Below are positions 23,501-31,891 of a DNA stretch of 64,000 bases, one piece after another (the stretch's first letter is position 1; each line of letters begins with the position of its first letter). Under the pieces are notes generated by a model. The model was not told where the DNA came from. It worked only from the letters and a program-made list of their open reading frames with translations, and searched no databases. The stretch lies in NCBI RefSeq assembly GCF_009939225.1, contig NZ_JAACJR010000008.1, positions 59,107 to 123,106 on the forward strand. The letters are read 5' to 3'. This DNA is from Sediminibacterium soli (GTDB lineage Bacteria; Bacteroidota; Bacteroidia; Chitinophagales; Chitinophagaceae). The translations under genes and the position numbers were made by a program.

Positions 23501-25790
23501 TACCCGTGTTATCGAGGTAGAGGGTTGTGTTCTTTGTTTTAACAACCGGCGGTACATTATCCACCACCGTTACATCAAACGAAACAGACGGTGTTCCGCA
23601 GCCATTTACCGCAGTAACGGTAACATGCGTGATGCCCTTGTTAAAGGTCTGATCGCTTCCGGTGCCTGTACCGCTGGCGGTAGTTGCCCCGCTAAAGGTA
23701 TAATTCACGTTTGGTGCCGGTGTACCCGAAACCGCAAGTGCATAGTTCACCACAGCGTTGCAGCTGTTTGCTGCCGTGGAAGCCTGCAGGTAGGGATTGA
23801 GGTTGCTGAATACCGGCGCCGTGCAATAGGCAGTGCCTGTTACGGCAAAACGGTAGGTTGCTTCGTCACAGTCCGTGTTGTTGATGGTAACCTGCGCATT
23901 CTTCACACCTGCGGTTGCCGACTGGAATACCAGGCTGAAACCGGCCGTTGCACCTGGCGCCAGAGAAACGGGCAGGGTAATACCACCCATGGTGAAATCA
24001 CCTGCATTTGCTCCGCTGATACCGATGGATTGTACGGTCAGGACACTGGTACCGCTGTTCTGGATCACAAATGATTTTGTAACCTGTGTTGCGGTAGTCA
24101 CCGTGCCAAAACCGGTGTTATCGTTTTCAGATGGTGTCTGTGAATCATTTACAATATTGGTATTGTTACCGGTAAGATTGATTTCCGGCGCCTGTACGGT
24201 AATGTTCTGTGTACAGGTTTGAGTATTGCCATATGCATCGGTAGCGGTCCATACAACGTTGGTAACGCCTATCGGGTAAGTGCCTGATGCATCTGCCGAA
24301 TTATTGAAACTGTTTTTGATCACGATGTTCGCAGAAGCCGTACAGTTGTCGGTTGCAGTAAGTGCAGGTACCGTCACCGCAGCGTTACACGAGCCCTGCG
24401 GGGCGGTGATGACAAGGTTTGACGGACAGACGATGACCGGTGCCGTATTATCAACCACTGTGATCACGGCGTTGGCAGTGGCGGCGTTCCCGTAAGGATC
24501 GGTTACCGTAAGCACAACCGGGTTGTCGCCGATATTGGTGCAGGTAAAACTGCTTTTGCTAAGCGTAAATGTCATGGAACAATCGTCTGTAGAACCATTG
24601 TTAACCGCAGCGGGTGATACCGTTACCTGGCCATTGCTTCCCAGCGCGGCCGTAAGGTTCTTCGCCACCGCCACCGGCGGATAGGTGGTCAATTCAATGG
24701 TGGAACTGGTGGACACGGTGGTGTTATTCGGTTTGGCAAGCGTTACCGTAAGATTGCGTGTTGCCGAAGATACACCGCAGTTGTTCTGGTAGGTGATATG
24801 ACGCGCAAGACTGGTTATGATCTCCGGTGTTACGTTATTGCCGAATACTTTCACGTTATCGATATACAGCGATGCACCGGCTGCCCTTCCGCAGGTCTGG
24901 TCCCAGGTTCCGGAAACGAAGACAAAACGATAGGTGCCCGTTGTTGGAACGGATACACTGGCCGGGGCCCAGGCTGTTGCCGCAGAAGTATTGGCGCCGG
25001 TCTGGTTGAGTACGATAGTAGATGCCCCGGTATTTACATTGACGATATAGCAGAAAATATCATAAGCGTCACTTCCGCCGAGTGCCCGCCAGTCGAAAGA
25101 AAGCACATCGCCGGCATTTGACTGAAACGGCGCGCTGTAGGCATAGCCTCCGTGCACCACATCACAGCCAAGGGCTGTGGTCATGGATGCATACAACCGG
25201 AGCGACTGGTTGCCCTGTGTTTTTTCGGTGGTGCTGAACTGGTAGCTGTAAGTGGCAGATGCCGGCACGTTCAGGTCTTTGTTCCTGGTATTGGAAGGAT
25301 AGGTAGGATCCGCAGGTGTGGTGAAACCGAACAACTGCGTCTGACCTAAAAATATCTGTTGGTTTACCACGGTCCAGCCGCTCAGTCCCGACTCAAAAGA
25401 AGGGTTCTCGAAGTTGGAGGTGAAATTGATCCTGAGCTTCTGCCCGTTCTGTCCGTTCAGCACACCATCGATGGAACCGATGATATTGGTGCCGGTTCCG
25501 TTACCGAGAAAAATACCGGTGCCTGAAACGGATATGGCGCCCAGATCATTCGGGTTGGCGTCGCTCTTGATACCCAGTTGGTCGCCGAGTGATCCGTTGG
25601 TGAGATCGAACAGCATATAACCGCCGCCAAAACCGTCACCACCCGTAACGGTAAAGTTCGGGTGAATGGTAATGGCGGGTGCATGTTCTGTATACGTTGA
25701 ATTGGTAATATTCGTGATGGTCTGGGCATTCGCACCGGCGGCAATCACCCATACCAGCAGAATCCCTAAAAATTTGTACAAATGTTTCAT
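20550..25790 (-). CDS. Giant T9SS-secreted HYR/SprB-repeat protein with nested SUEL-type lectin domain
   Basis: A 1,746-residue surface or secreted protein. In order: signal peptide (1-22, A-N-A-Q); an N-terminal region with a jelly-roll-like domain (about 125-317, S-G-W-T-V-V..., Y-I-D-N-V-K-V); HYR or HYR-like repeats marked T-V-V-D-N-x-x-P, S-T-D-N-C and W-T-A-T-D (about 370-535); a choice-of-anchor-like module (536-655); another repeat (745-920) interrupted by a SUEL-type lectin domain (794-880, N-A-I-F-G-D-P-C-Y-G-T-V-K); an SprB repeat (1003-1077); five more HYR repeats (1080-1470); a PKD-like part; a V-C-H...H-G-G-D-R-L-G-S-C motif (1587-1626); and a T9SS type A sorting domain (1665-1746, V-M-P-N-P-S...). 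Adhesion or glycan binding is inferred. A small exported protein is encoded 18 nt upstream. Confidence 0.9.
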   Translation of the reverse strand: MKHLYKFLGILLVWVIAAGANAQTITNITNSTYTEHAPAITIHPNFTVTGGDGFGGGYMLFDLTNGSLGDQLGIKSDANPNDLGAISVSGTGIFLGNGTGTNIIGSIDGVLNGQNGQKLRINFTSNFENPSFESGLSGWTVVNQQIFLGQTQLFGFTTPADPTYPSNTRNKDLNVPASATYSYQFSTTEKTQGNQSLRLYASMTTALGCDVVHGGYAYSAPFQSNAGDVLSFDWRALGGSDAYDIFCYIVNVNTGASTIVLNQTGANTSAATAWAPASVSVPTTGTYRFVFVSGTWDQTCGRAAGASLYIDNVKVFGNNVTPEIITSLARHITYQNNCGVSSATRNLTVTLAKPNNTTVSTSSTIELTTYPPVAVAKNLTAALGSNGQVTVSPAAVNNGSTDDCSMTFTLSKSSFTCTNIGDNPVVLTVTDPYGNAATANAVITVVDNTAPVIVCPSNLVITAPQGSCNAAVTVPALTATDNCTASANIVIKNSFNNSADASGTYPIGVTNVVWTATDAYGNTQTCTQNITVQAPEINLTGNNTNIVNDSQTPSENDNTGFGTVTTATQVTKSFVIQNSGTSVLTVQSIGISGANAGDFTMGGITLPVSLAPGATAGFSLVFQSATAGVKNAQVTINNTDCDEATYRFAVTGTAYCTAPVFSNLNPYLQASTAANSCNAVVNYALAVSGTPAPNVNYTFSGATTASGTGTGSDQTFNKGITHVTVTAVNGCGTPSVSFDVTVVDNVPPVVKTKNTTLYLDNTGKATLNAASLDDGSTDNCGAVTFLTNSSGIICATAAEGSWLTITAPAGKLISAIDFASYGSPTGTCGNFALGACHSSLSMSVLSQAIGKNSFTIAASNAIFGDPCYGTVKRLCVQASYASTGTSNVYDCSKLGNNTATLIVTDAAGNSASGTATVTVVDNISPKVVTRNIAVCLDQNGNAVITPAQINNGSTDNCSIASYALSQTDFTSANVGANTVTLSVTDGSGNVGTATAIVTVNGQPIVSVEKTDVACAGGASGSLVVSVTGGSTPYLYSRNGGGSYQASNTFAGLTAGTYYAAVRTANGCVSAVQPVVIGTVVDVTNPTITAPASVSVNADLGYCGAAVNLGSPVASDNCGVQSVVNNSSSFLTGGRYPIGVTTITWTVTDRSGNTSTATQTVTVTDNQAPLMNIPVDISVNNDAGVCGAAVAATAPATSDNCGLASVAGVRDDGKALDEVYPVGVTTITWTATDLSGLTVTQTQTVTVKDNIAPVPTVAELPVLTGECSVTVPLPIAVDNCGGIISGVTEDPLVYTAQGTYTVNWVYRDASGNAVSQTQTVIVKDITAPVPQVATLPTISGLCSAVVINAPKATDNCTGVITATTSDQLIYTTRGTYTIVWKYDDGNGNTTTQNQTIMVTDATPPVVTAPADTTVNCGGATAPAATGTATATDNCHVSSITYTDETTGNLITRTWKATDPSGNTGTAIQKIAIGAVFAPYITSVPTTSTYTGGVATNLYLGYGAQSTALQVGTLPSVGAPYRYSWTGSATNLLNSTSSAAPVFSPVAAGSYTFVVTVTNRYNCSYTTSITICVTDIRVPGTKGGAKVFVCHATDGKNGSHTIEISVNAVPAHLNGTCGGHGGDRLGSCEQAPCNSGSSSAFATTTKQTVTQEMAAKATTAAAVSEAELAVTVMPNPSTTYFTLKLTSRSDAPVSLRVLDGTGRTVEARTKLQANSSLQVGHTYSSGTYYAEFTQGGRRKVVQLIKTRG

Positions 25791-25808
25791 AAGTGTTCTT
25801 AAGTAGGG

Positions 25809-26336
25809 TTATTGTGCAATGGTTACCAGCAATTCGGTCAGTTCAATGTCTGTCACGAGTGCCATCAGGCCAGACTCGCGCACCAGTACCGACAGTTTGC
25901 TGTTCTCGGCAAAGCAGGCGCCTTTCAGTGAAGCGTTGGCATCAACCGTCAGTTTCACCGCAGCATCATCGGGGTTCTGGGTCTTTTCGGTGCCGTTCTG
26001 GAAAACGCGGTACTTCCAGGAAACCGTTTGCCTGTCGGAAGAGGTATTGCTGATCCTGAACTGGATCATTTCCAACGGACCGCAGTCTACGTATTGATAA
26101 GATACGGTTACGGAACCGCTTGTTTTCAGGGGATGCCATATACCGGCGGTACTGTCTTTCTGAAGACTGCCGATGGCGATCCTGTCCTGTGCCCTCGATT
26201 TACTCGTCGAAAGGAGGATGGCAACAAGAATAAAAAGAGCAAGTAAGCAACACCTGGCAACCAGGGAGAGCTGCTTGCTTCTTACTGCATGGGTTAGCTG
26301 TCGCATGTTAGGGTATTTGTACGTTTTGGTTTGCAT
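25809..26336 (-). CDS. Small exported protein in operon with the T9SS adhesin
   Basis: A 175-residue protein with one hydrophobic segment (about 27-45) ending S-K-S-R-A-Q, which reads as a signal peptide or anchor; a second possible start is Met11 (26306), which would give a more usual signal length. The rest is strand-rich with two cysteines (V-D-C-G-P-L-E, K-G-A-C-F-A) and the stretch W-K-Y-R-V-F-Q-N-G-T-E-K. No family recognised. It ends 18 nt before the adhesin gene on the same strand, so it is likely cotranscribed and may be a partner, chaperone or minor surface component. Confidence 0.7.
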   Translation of the reverse strand: MQTKTYKYPNMRQLTHAVRSKQLSLVARCCLLALFILVAILLSTSKSRAQDRIAIGSLQKDSTAGIWHPLKTSGSVTVSYQYVDCGPLEMIQFRISNTSSDRQTVSWKYRVFQNGTEKTQNPDDAAVKLTVDANASLKGACFAENSKLSVLVRESGLMALVTDIELTELLVTIAQ

Positions 26337-26718
26337 GTTTAGGATGGTTGATATGGTCCGGCCGTTCGGGAAGACAAAGGCTTCCTTAGGGAATAAATTG
26401 CCTGCTTTATTTATCTGTTCAGGATAATGTAGGCTGGCTTAGCGGATACCGGATTGAAGAAGACACCAATGTGGAGGAACAGGTCAGAACCTGCGTGGGT
26501 ATTGCCTGGGTTGCAGACAGAGAACCCCTATCTCATTAGCAGTCATTTAGTTACAAAAACGCGGGCCGAGGGTACCTTGTTTTCATGGCGTAAACATAGG
26601 ACAGCCATATTACCGCAAAAAACAAATTTGATAACCCCTTTTAATTAGTAGACAAAAACCCCAACCCAGTAGATGAGCATTTAAAACCGCGCTAAAAATC
26701 ATTATTATCGCTTTTTAC
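26337..26718. other. 382-nt gap, no gene seen
   Basis: Noticeably AT-richer than the neighbours toward its right end. It must hold the promoter of the exported-protein/adhesin operon on the reverse strand, but I find no exact TAnnTTTG there. Short frames have no recognisable content and no RNA gene is seen. Confidence 0.4.
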
Positions 26719-26745
26719 CTATTTTGTAACCGGTTAGCAAAATAG
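26719..26745 (+). promoter_or_regulatory. Palindromic site overlapping the LytTR gene promoter
   Basis: CTATTTTG (26719-26726) and CAAAATAG (26738-26745) form an inverted repeat around TAACCGGTTA, itself a palindrome. The left arm also resembles a -7 box (TATTTTG). It ends 11 nt before the ATG of the LytTR regulator, a natural place for autoregulation. Confidence 0.55.
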
Positions 26746-26756
26746 CTGAGGGCATT

Positions 26757-27533
26757 ATGACGTACTCCTGTATCGCGGTTGAAGACAATATTATAGAACT
26801 TCATTCTCTGGTTTCCAAGATCAAGAAGATTACCAAACTTTCGCTGGCCGCCTCCTTTGAAGATCCCGTGCAGGCCGTGCACTACCTGAAAGAGAACGAA
26901 GTTGACATCGTGTTTTCCGATATAGACATGCCCGATCTTTCGGGTATCTCCCTGCTCAGAAGCCTGAAAAAACCGCCGGTGTTCGTGTTTATCTCCGCGC
27001 ACAGCGAGCATGCCGCTGAAAGTTTTGAACTGGATGTGATCGATTTTATCGTAAAACCCGTGCAACTGGACCGGCTGATCAGGGCCACCGACAAAGCCGT
27101 GGAGTATATCCTGGCAAAGAAAAAACTGGGTGCGGAAAAAAGCCTGCCTGCCGCGCAGGTGATGCAGGACATGATCCGCACGATAGACGCACAGGATTAT
27201 TTCTTCGTAAAAGAAAAGAACAACTACATACGGGTGAACATGGGCGATGTGCTGTACATAGAAAGCATGGGTGATTTTTCGAAGATCATTACCGTGGGCG
27301 GCAAATCGCATTTCATACTGGTAAGCCTTAAGAACCTAGAAAAACAACTGCCCGACCGGTTGTTTGCCAGGATACACAAACAGTATATCATCAACCTGCT
27401 CCATATCATTCATATCGGCGCTGCCGATATCAAACTCACGGGCAATGCCGTTGTTCCGCTCAGCGGCGCATACCGTCAGTTATTGCTCGATAACATCGTT
27501 GCCAAGAAAACACTGACCAGGTTTGGGGAATAA
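26757..27533 (+). CDS. LytTR-type response regulator
   Basis: A 258-residue cytoplasmic regulator. The receiver domain has the acidic pair E9-D10, the phosphorylation site Asp55 in V-F-S-D-I-D-M-P-D-L-S-G, S79-A in F-I-S-A-H and the conserved Lys in F-I-V-K-P. The C-terminal LytTR DNA-binding domain (about 148-255) shows F-F-V-K-E-K-N-N-Y-I-R-V, V-L-Y-I-E-S-M-G-D-F-S-K-I, L-K-N-L-E-K-Q-L and F-A-R-I-H-K-Q-Y-I-I-N. The nearest kinase is the convergent TPR histidine kinase, whose partner it may be, though they do not share an operon. A palindrome sits at its promoter. Confidence 0.93.
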   Translation: MTYSCIAVEDNIIELHSLVSKIKKITKLSLAASFEDPVQAVHYLKENEVDIVFSDIDMPDLSGISLLRSLKKPPVFVFISAHSEHAAESFELDVIDFIVKPVQLDRLIRATDKAVEYILAKKKLGAEKSLPAAQVMQDMIRTIDAQDYFFVKEKNNYIRVNMGDVLYIESMGDFSKIITVGGKSHFILVSLKNLEKQLPDRLFARIHKQYIINLLHIIHIGAADIKLTGNAVVPLSGAYRQLLLDNIVAKKTLTRFGE

Positions 27534-27557
27534 TTAATAATACAGGGTAAATTGTTT

Positions 27558-27605
27558 TATTGCTGAATGGCTGCATTGTTTTGACAATGCAGCCATTCAG
27601 CAATA
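27558..27605. terminator. Bidirectional hairpin between LytTR regulator and kinase
   Basis: A perfect 22-bp inverted repeat (TATTGCTGAATGGCTGCATT at the left, complement at 27584-27605, loop TTTG) between convergent genes. It lacks a long T run but is strong enough to stop transcription or protect 3' ends. Its wording resembles the repeat between ccmE and ccmF. Confidence 0.75.
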
Positions 27606-27619
27606 GGGGCGGTTTCTTA

Positions 27620-29896
27620 TCAAACTGCTGCCGGCAGGGCAACATAGAACCTGCTGCCCTGACCCTGCGCGCTTTTTACCGTTATGGTTCCGCCCATCAT
27701 GGCGGCAAAATGTTTGCAGAGCATAAGACCCAGACCGGTGCCTTTCTCTTTCTGCGTGCCGCTCGTGCTTTCCACCGACAGTATCGCGGGGTTATTGATG
27801 TACTGAACCTTGGTTTCCGCCATGCCCACGCCATTGTCTTTCACAGCAAATACAATGGCAGCATCCTGCCGGTCTGCAGACAGTTCAAGCATATCGCCCG
27901 GCCGCGAGAATTTGATCGCATTGCTGAGCAGGTTGCGCATGATGAGCTCGATCATATTCCTGTCGCCACTCACATACAAACCCGGCATTAGTTTATTCAC
28001 CGCTTTGAGGTGTTTGTTCTGCAGTACCCGGTCCATTCCCGCCAGGGTGCGTTCCGCCACCTGGCAGATATCAACATGCTCGATCACCGGTCTGAAGCCC
28101 TTCATCTGGCTGGCCGACCAGTTCAGCAGGTTCTCCATCAGCGTAGAGGTGTGATCGAGCGTGCGCTTGATCTGGTTCACATACAGCTGCAGCGTTTCCT
28201 TTTCAATAGCTTCTTCTTCGATAATCGAACTCAGTGCAACGATATTGTTCACCGGCCCGCGAAGATCGTGGCTTACGATACTGAATATTTTGTCTTTCAC
28301 ATCCACCAGTTCTTCGAGCGACTGCTTCTGTTCCGAAACAAGCCTGTTCAGGCGGACCGTTTTTCTACGGCTCTGGTAGATCAGCATGGCTGCAACGATC
28401 ATAACAATGACCACCACGGCGAGGAAAAGGGACAGTCGCCTGTTGGAAGCCAGCTGCACATTTTTGAGACCGATCTCCTGTGCGCTCGTTTTCTGCCTGT
28501 ACTCAGACTCCATCTGTTCGCGGTGCAAAAGACCTGCCTGCTGTTCTTTTTGTTTCTGCAATTCAGCCTGCCGCTGGAGAAATACAAGGCGCTGCAGTCT
28601 TTTTTCCTTATCGCTGATCTGCAGTTGCTGGTTGCGGAGCAATATCTCCTGCTGCTGCTGCCGCAATCTGATATCCGACAGCTGCTGGGCGTTCTGGTAA
28701 TCTTTTTCCCTGATGTCGAAATCGATCTTCATCTGCCTGCGGGTGATCTCCTGTTCTTTTTCGCGCGAGAAAATACTGTCGCGCACCAGTATCTCTTTTT
28801 TGAAATAGATCAATGCGCTGTCGTAATCGCCTGTTCTTTCATGTACGCTGCTCAGGGCGCCCAGCGCATCGCCTACGCTGCCCATACTGCTGTTTTTTCT
28901 TGCAGCAACCAGCGCCTCGTGCAGCAAGGCCAGCCCGCTGGCTTTTTCCTGTGCCATGTTGGCAAGAAAGCGGCCGGCATATACCAGGTTATCGGGATAG
29001 GATTCTTCATCCTGTTTATCTTTCAGGATGGCAACGGCCTGCAGGTAATTTCTTTTTGCGGCAGCCACATCGCCCAGTCTCTCATTCAGTTTTCCAAGTG
29101 CGGCGTAAAAGGAGGAGATCAGCGACTCATCTGCTGTGAACAATGATTTTTTCAACCCTTTATCCAGCACCGAAGCTGCTTCGCGCCAGCGGTTGGCCGG
29201 CTGCACACCCATGCGTTGCAGTTCCTGGTCTGTTGCGTTCATATAAGTACTGGCAATCTCCTGGTAAGCCACTGCCATCCCTCTCCCCTGGTTGTCTGTT
29301 TCAAAAGAGCGCAATGCTTTTTTGATATACTCCATCCCTTTTTCTTTCTGTCCCATATTATTGTAGATATAGGACATATTCATATAGCAGCTTGCAATGT
29401 CGGCGGTATCGCGCATTACCGTGAAAGTGCGTAAGGCCTGTTCATGCGCGTCGAGCGATTTGGGATAATCCTGTATCGTCATATACAGCGCCCCCAGGTT
29501 CAGCAAAGAGCCGCCTTCCATCCGCAGGTACCCGGTCTGGCGGGCGTTTTCTATGGCTTTGTTATAATACTGAATGGCCCTGAAGCGGTCTGCATTATGG
29601 AACATCGCCCCCAAACGGTTATACAGGTAGGTGATCGGTTTGCGGGTGGGCAGTCTGGAAGCAACCAGTAATGCGGAATCGATGTACAATTCCATCCTTT
29701 CCGGGTTTTTCAGTTGCAGGTAAGACCGGGCGATGTCTTTCAGCAGGATGCATTTGACAGAATCGGGGGAATGGTGCTGGTTATTCAGCGAAAGCAGGCT
29801 GTCGAGCCTTTTGTTCTGACCTACGGCAGGAACGGCATAAATCCAGAAAAAAAACAAAAGCAGGAACCCACAGGTTCCTTCGCAGCATTTTCTCAC
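27620..29896 (-). CDS. TPR-containing sensor histidine kinase
   Basis: A 758-residue kinase: signal peptide (to about 27), a periplasmic tetratricopeptide-repeat solenoid (about 30-390; e.g. A-I-Q-Y-Y-N-K-A-I-E-N-A, G-G-S-L-L-N-L-G-A-L-Y), a long Gln/Glu/Arg-rich coiled coil (390-495), one membrane span (L-F-L-A-V-V-V-I-V-M-I-V-A-A), then HisKA (F-S-I-V-S-H-D-L-R-G-P, phospho-His) and HATPase (N-L-L-S-N-A-I-K-F-S; D-N-G-V-G-M; G-T-G-L-G-L). This layout is common in Bacteroidota. The start codon is GTG. Its cognate regulator is probably the convergent LytTR protein or a distant one. Confidence 0.93.
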   Translation of the reverse strand: MRKCCEGTCGFLLLFFFWIYAVPAVGQNKRLDSLLSLNNQHHSPDSVKCILLKDIARSYLQLKNPERMELYIDSALLVASRLPTRKPITYLYNRLGAMFHNADRFRAIQYYNKAIENARQTGYLRMEGGSLLNLGALYMTIQDYPKSLDAHEQALRTFTVMRDTADIASCYMNMSYIYNNMGQKEKGMEYIKKALRSFETDNQGRGMAVAYQEIASTYMNATDQELQRMGVQPANRWREAASVLDKGLKKSLFTADESLISSFYAALGKLNERLGDVAAAKRNYLQAVAILKDKQDEESYPDNLVYAGRFLANMAQEKASGLALLHEALVAARKNSSMGSVGDALGALSSVHERTGDYDSALIYFKKEILVRDSIFSREKEQEITRRQMKIDFDIREKDYQNAQQLSDIRLRQQQQEILLRNQQLQISDKEKRLQRLVFLQRQAELQKQKEQQAGLLHREQMESEYRQKTSAQEIGLKNVQLASNRRLSLFLAVVVIVMIVAAMLIYQSRRKTVRLNRLVSEQKQSLEELVDVKDKIFSIVSHDLRGPVNNIVALSSIIEEEAIEKETLQLYVNQIKRTLDHTSTLMENLLNWSASQMKGFRPVIEHVDICQVAERTLAGMDRVLQNKHLKAVNKLMPGLYVSGDRNMIELIMRNLLSNAIKFSRPGDMLELSADRQDAAIVFAVKDNGVGMAETKVQYINNPAILSVESTSGTQKEKGTGLGLMLCKHFAAMMGGTITVKSAQGQGSRFYVALPAAV

Positions 29897-30166
29897 ACGT
29901 ATACAGTTTTAGCTAATCCGTCAGCAAAATACGACAAGAAAGCAAATCATCATAGATCATTTCAAACACCACAATGGATCAGCCCTGGATGGCCTGGAGG
30001 TTTTCAGTCGCCGATTGACGGGGCCGTTTTGGTGATCTGTGCAGTTGCTAATAAATCAGTCGCATGGATTTTTCCTGAGCGTTCTGATGCGCAAAATTTA
30101 TATATAAGCAGCCATACTGCCGAATCCGTATTTTTACCCCGGACACATATTTGGAAAAATCATCGT

Positions 30167-31345
30167 ATGACGGCATCCATTATCATTACCATATGTGTAT
30201 TGCTGTTGATCGCTTATATATTCGATCTGACCTCAGGCAAAACAAAGATACCGGCTGTTATCCTGCTACTGCTGCTGGGGTGGCTGGCAAGGAGGATATC
30301 TGAGTGGCTGGAGCTCCGGATACCGGATCTTACTACCCTGCTACCCGTATTCGGCACCATCGGTCTTATCCTGATCGTGCTGGAAGGATCACTTGAACTG
30401 GAACTTAACGCATCAAAAACAAAACTGATCCGGAAATCTTTTATCGTGTCGCTGGTACCTATGCTGGTGCTTGCATTTGGACTGGCATACGCATTTCAGT
30501 TATACGGGCAACCTGATTTCAGGCAGAACCTGATCAATGCGATCCCCCTCTGCGTTATCAGCAGCGCGATAGCCATACCCAGCGTGAAGAACCTGGGCTC
30601 CGGAGACAAGGAGTTCATCATTTATGAGAGCAGCCTGTCAGATATACTCGGTGTATTGTTCTTCAATTTTGTCGTCATCAACGAAAGCATCAATTTTTAT
30701 TCTGTAACCGGATTTGCATGGGATATCATTGTCATTGTCATTGTATCCTTTATCGCAACCATCGGTCTCGCCGTACTGCTGAACAGGATCGATCATCATA
30801 TCAAGTTCGCGCCGATCATCCTGCTTGTGATACTGATATATGAGCTGTCTAAAATATTTCACCTGCCAGGACTGATCTTCATCCTGTTATTCGGTCTTTT
30901 TCTTGGCAACCTCGATGAGTTGAAAAGATTTGCCTGGATACGGAAATTACATCCGGAAAAACTGAACGAAGAAGTACACCGTTTCAAATACCTCACGCTT
31001 GAAGCCACATTCCTGGTAAGATCGATCTTCTTCATCCTGTTCGGATACCTGATAGAAATTGCAGAGATCATTAACCCGGACACGCTCGGCTGGGCTGCCG
31101 GTGTGGTTATTGCGATCGTATCATTGAGGGCCATGCTGCTAACACTGAACCGGCTGCCTTTGTTCCCGTTGCTGTTTGTTGCCCCGCGCGGTCTGATTAC
31201 CATCCTGCTGTTCTTCGCCATCGAACCGGTCAACAGGATCCCGTTGATGAACCGATCGTTTATCATACAGGTAATCATTTTCATGGCTTTTCTTATGATG
31301 ATCGGGATGATGAGAAAATCCCCAAAGCGCTTCACCCAACCATAA
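30167..31345 (+). CDS. Cation:proton antiporter family membrane protein
   Basis: A 392-residue protein with about 11-12 membrane spans, similar to the CPA-type Na+/H+ exchangers. Signs are I-L-L-L-L-L-G-W-L-A-R-R in span 2, the L-I-L-I-V-L-E-G-S-L-E-L-E segment, the P-L-C-V-I-S-S-A-I-A-I-P-S-V (extended-chain crossover) region, S-S-L-S-D-I-L-G-V in the place of the ion-binding Asp motif, and V-A-P-R-G-L-I-T-I-L-L-F-F-A-I near the C-terminus. The exported ion is not certain. I use the ATG at 30167, since upstream codons cover the promoter region of the divergent kinase and code for nothing recognisable. Monocistronic. Confidence 0.88.
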   Translation: MTASIIITICVLLLIAYIFDLTSGKTKIPAVILLLLLGWLARRISEWLELRIPDLTTLLPVFGTIGLILIVLEGSLELELNASKTKLIRKSFIVSLVPMLVLAFGLAYAFQLYGQPDFRQNLINAIPLCVISSAIAIPSVKNLGSGDKEFIIYESSLSDILGVLFFNFVVINESINFYSVTGFAWDIIVIVIVSFIATIGLAVLLNRIDHHIKFAPIILLVILIYELSKIFHLPGLIFILLFGLFLGNLDELKRFAWIRKLHPEKLNEEVHRFKYLTLEATFLVRSIFFILFGYLIEIAEIINPDTLGWAAGVVIAIVSLRAMLLTLNRLPLFPLLFVAPRGLITILLFFAIEPVNRIPLMNRSFIIQVIIFMAFLMMIGMMRKSPKRFTQP

Positions 31346-31369
31346 AATCGTTTCAGACCGCGTTTTTTG

Positions 31370-31891
31370 TCACTGTCTGCACAACCTTCGGATTACTGTC
31401 GCATGACTGGGATATGCCGATAAGAGTTCAGCCTGTTTTGCCAATTCAAAATCTGCAAAATCGAATCCCGGTGCAACAGTGCAGCCTACCAGCGAATAGC
31501 TGCCGCCCAACGCTGTTTCGGATGCGAACCAGCATCCGGCAGGAACCACTGCCTGAAAGGAACAACCATTGACAGGATCGTTACCCAACCGGATCAACCC
31601 ATATCGCCCGTCGGGATAAATTACATGAACCTGCAGCGGATCACCCGCATAAAAATGCCAGCACTCATCGCTTTGGATACGGTGAAAGGCGGAGAAATTT
31701 CCTTTCTCCAGCAAAAAATAGATCGCTGTGGAAAAAACCCGGTCCCCGGTAAAACGCCCGGGCAAGGAAGCGGCTGCCATGGTTTCCGCGGCACGGTAGG
31801 TTTCGCGGTAATACCCGCCTTCGGGATGCGGCTGCAGCTGCAATTGCCGGATAAGGTCTTTTACGGCCTCGTGTTGCATGACAGCGATCAT
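31370..31891 (-). CDS. Cupin superfamily protein (DUF985 / Cupin_5)
   Basis: A 173-residue cytoplasmic double-stranded beta-helix protein. It begins with the family signature L-Q-P-H-P-E-G-G-Y-Y-R-E-T-Y-R, then S-T-A-I-Y-F-L-L-E-K-G-N-F-S-A-F-H-R-I-Q-S-D-E-C-W-H-F-Y-A-G-D-P-L and ends with G-F-D-F-A-D-F-E-L. His/Glu residues in these two stretches are the probable metal or substrate ligands. Function is unknown for the family. The ATG overlaps the stop of the SpmA-SpmB gene by 4 nt (ATGA), so it is the last gene of that operon. Confidence 0.9.
   Translation of the reverse strand: MIAVMQHEAVKDLIRQLQLQPHPEGGYYRETYRAAETMAAASLPGRFTGDRVFSTAIYFLLEKGNFSAFHRIQSDECWHFYAGDPLQVHVIYPDGRYGLIRLGNDPVNGCSFQAVVPAGCWFASETALGGSYSLVGCTVAPGFDFADFELAKQAELLSAYPSHATVIRRLCRQ

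Noticed and set aside
20550-25790. Repeated GTTACC/ACCGTTAC words considered as CRISPR or VNTR
   Set aside because: They are spaced by domain length (about 240-270 nt) and encode the T-V-T-V-x-D-N hinge of HYR repeats; no uniform spacers.
26337-26756. Gap considered as a riboswitch or small RNA locus
   Set aside because: No stable conserved fold or known motif could be recognised by eye; only promoter-like and palindromic sequence near the LytTR start is supportable.
28010-29146. 378-codon open frame on the forward strand
   Set aside because: Opposite the TPR and coiled-coil part of the histidine kinase; Phe/Leu-rich product is the mirror of Gln/Glu-rich codons.
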